The translations under genes and the position numbers were made by a program. A DNA stretch of 64,000 nucleotides from Branchipolynoe longqiensis (Eukaryota > Annelida > Polychaeta > Phyllodocida > Polynoidae). A model generated the notes under the pieces. The model was not told where the DNA came from. It did no database searches and saw nothing but the letters and a program-made list of their open reading frames with translations. Position 1 is the first letter of the stretch, and every line of letters begins with the position of its first letter. Where the stretch lies: NCBI GenBank assembly GCA_030323885.1, contig CM059193.1:90955990-91019989 (forward strand). The letters are read 5' to 3'. Below are positions 63,318 through 64,000 of this stretch, in pieces.

Positions 63318-63572
63318 AGTTGGTTGGTTGTTGGAGTTTTACGTCCTGGCCACATCTAAGGTAATATCAGGAGAGGTACGGACTTGTGACAGTGTGCGCT
63401 CATGGTGACTTCATTGTGCTGCCACACTGGGAGACCAGGCCGTCAGCACCATGGCCTGATATCCGGTTCAGTCACATTATACTTACACTGAGCCAACCAA
63501 TCCTAGCCATGTCCTAATAATGCAGAGTGCCTGGCTAGGAAGCGACAAGTACCAATTTTGTAAGTCTTTGGC
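63318..63572 (-). mobile_element. SINE family A, minus orientation, head missing
   Basis: 'TTGGAGTTTTACGTCCTGGC' through 'TGGCTAGGAAGCGACAAGTA'. Body complete, tRNA-like head absent. Opposed to the tail fragment just upstream. Confidence 0.87.
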
Positions 63573-63589
63573 AGATGATATATATCTGC

Positions 63590-63742
63590 ATCGTGACAAT
63601 TGTTGTACTAAGATGACTCCCTTCATGTAAACATCATTGGGTGACGAACATCGGACACATTGTGCCTAGGTCAGAATACCGGGGCCATTCCGGGTCTAGC
63701 TAGCATGTTAACCATTACACCACCGAGGCTACCAATTTGAAG
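63590..63742 (-). mobile_element. SINE family B, minus orientation, diverged
   Basis: Inverted 'CTAGCATGTTAACCATTACA' and 'CACCACCGAGGCTACC' mark the box A end; the rest is weak. Confidence 0.6.
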
Positions 63743-63764
63743 GGCATATATTCATCAGTAGCTG

Positions 63765-64000
63765 ACCGGGCGCGGTGGCATAATCGATAGAGCGCGGACC
63801 TGGCGTGCGGAAGGTCGCTAGTTCAGTTCCCGGTCGAGTCAAACCAATGACATATAAAATTGATACTTGTCACTTCCTAGCCAGGCACTCAGCATTAATA
63901 GGATAAGGCAAGGACTGGTTAGCTTAGTGTCAGGATAACTTGACTAAGTGGAATACCGGGCCACGGTGACGGAAGCCTGATTACCCAGCCAGGCAGCACT
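63765..64000 (+). mobile_element. SINE family A, running off the window
   Basis: Head 'GCGCGGTGGCATAATCGATA', box B 'AGTTCCCGGTCGAGTCAAAC', body to 'GATTACCCAGCCAGGCAGCA'. The 3' end lies outside the window. Confidence 0.9.

Overview
The window reads as nuclear DNA of a marine mollusc, most likely a gastropod. This is inferred from three tRNA-headed SINE families of a kind common in molluscan genomes, one of which has the body sequence (box-like head, 'CTCTAGAGGCATCGTTAAAT' tail) seen across gastropods and bivalves. Very abundant strand-asymmetric minisatellites and eukaryotic transposons (DIRS, Ngaro, PIF-Harbinger, TRIM, MITEs) agree with this. There is no operon structure, rRNA or bona fide tRNA gene. 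The exact species cannot be read from the sequence.

Layout. 0-2.6 kb: G-rich and TA-rich simple repeats with SINE pieces. 2.76-7.67 kb: a DIRS-like tyrosine-recombinase retrotransposon with long open gag, RT/RNase H and recombinase frames. 8.2-11.45 kb: an 80-bp minisatellite and GGGTGT-type arrays, split by a TTAA-flanked MITE. 11.9-19.7 kb: satellite copy, tandem SINEs, a TGAGATCT array, a CpG-rich block, a 0.6-0.7 kb tandem duplication with CCCCG pentamers, a GGGCC-ended MITE and a 1-kb GGGACGGGGA array. 20.9-24.2 kb: a nested nest, i.e. a minus-strand DIRS remnant cut by a Harbinger MITE and by a 1.08-kb TRIM-type LTR element. 24.3-33.2 kb: more SINEs, a second Harbinger MITE, G-, C- and T-rich minisatellites and a third recombinase remnant.

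33.78-39.50 kb: a full-length Ngaro-type element with the diagnostic A1...B1-A2-B2 split direct repeats. Its genes for Gag, an acidic repeat protein, RT/RNase H and tyrosine recombinase are partly broken by frameshifts. 40.3-47.0 kb: a 216-bp satellite into which a 4.0-kb foldback element (42,659-46,657) has inserted with an ATGAA duplication. 47.7-48.2 kb: a palindromic repeat.

48.8-56.3 kb: a PIF-Harbinger transposon with two convergent genes: a MADF-like DNA-binding accessory gene on + (with a clear TATA/Inr promoter) and a DDE transposase on -. Both are damaged, and a MITE sits in the putative intron. Its right terminus matches the two Harbinger MITEs at 21.1 and 24.9 kb, so these look like its non-autonomous relatives. 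56.3-64.0 kb: another GGGCC MITE, SINE clusters, a second TTAA MITE, a 32-bp minisatellite cut by a SINE with a perfect 10-bp target duplication, and a CpG-rich segment at 62.7-62.9 kb with ETS- and CTCF-like motifs and a possible first coding exon. That last segment is the only good candidate for a host gene.

The real genes are therefore almost all transposon genes. Retrotransposon proteins work as sets (Gag packages RNA; RT/RNase H copies it; the tyrosine recombinase integrates a circular DNA). The Harbinger pair works as DNA-binding accessory protein plus nuclease. The many MITEs and SINEs depend on proteins supplied by such elements or by LINEs elsewhere.
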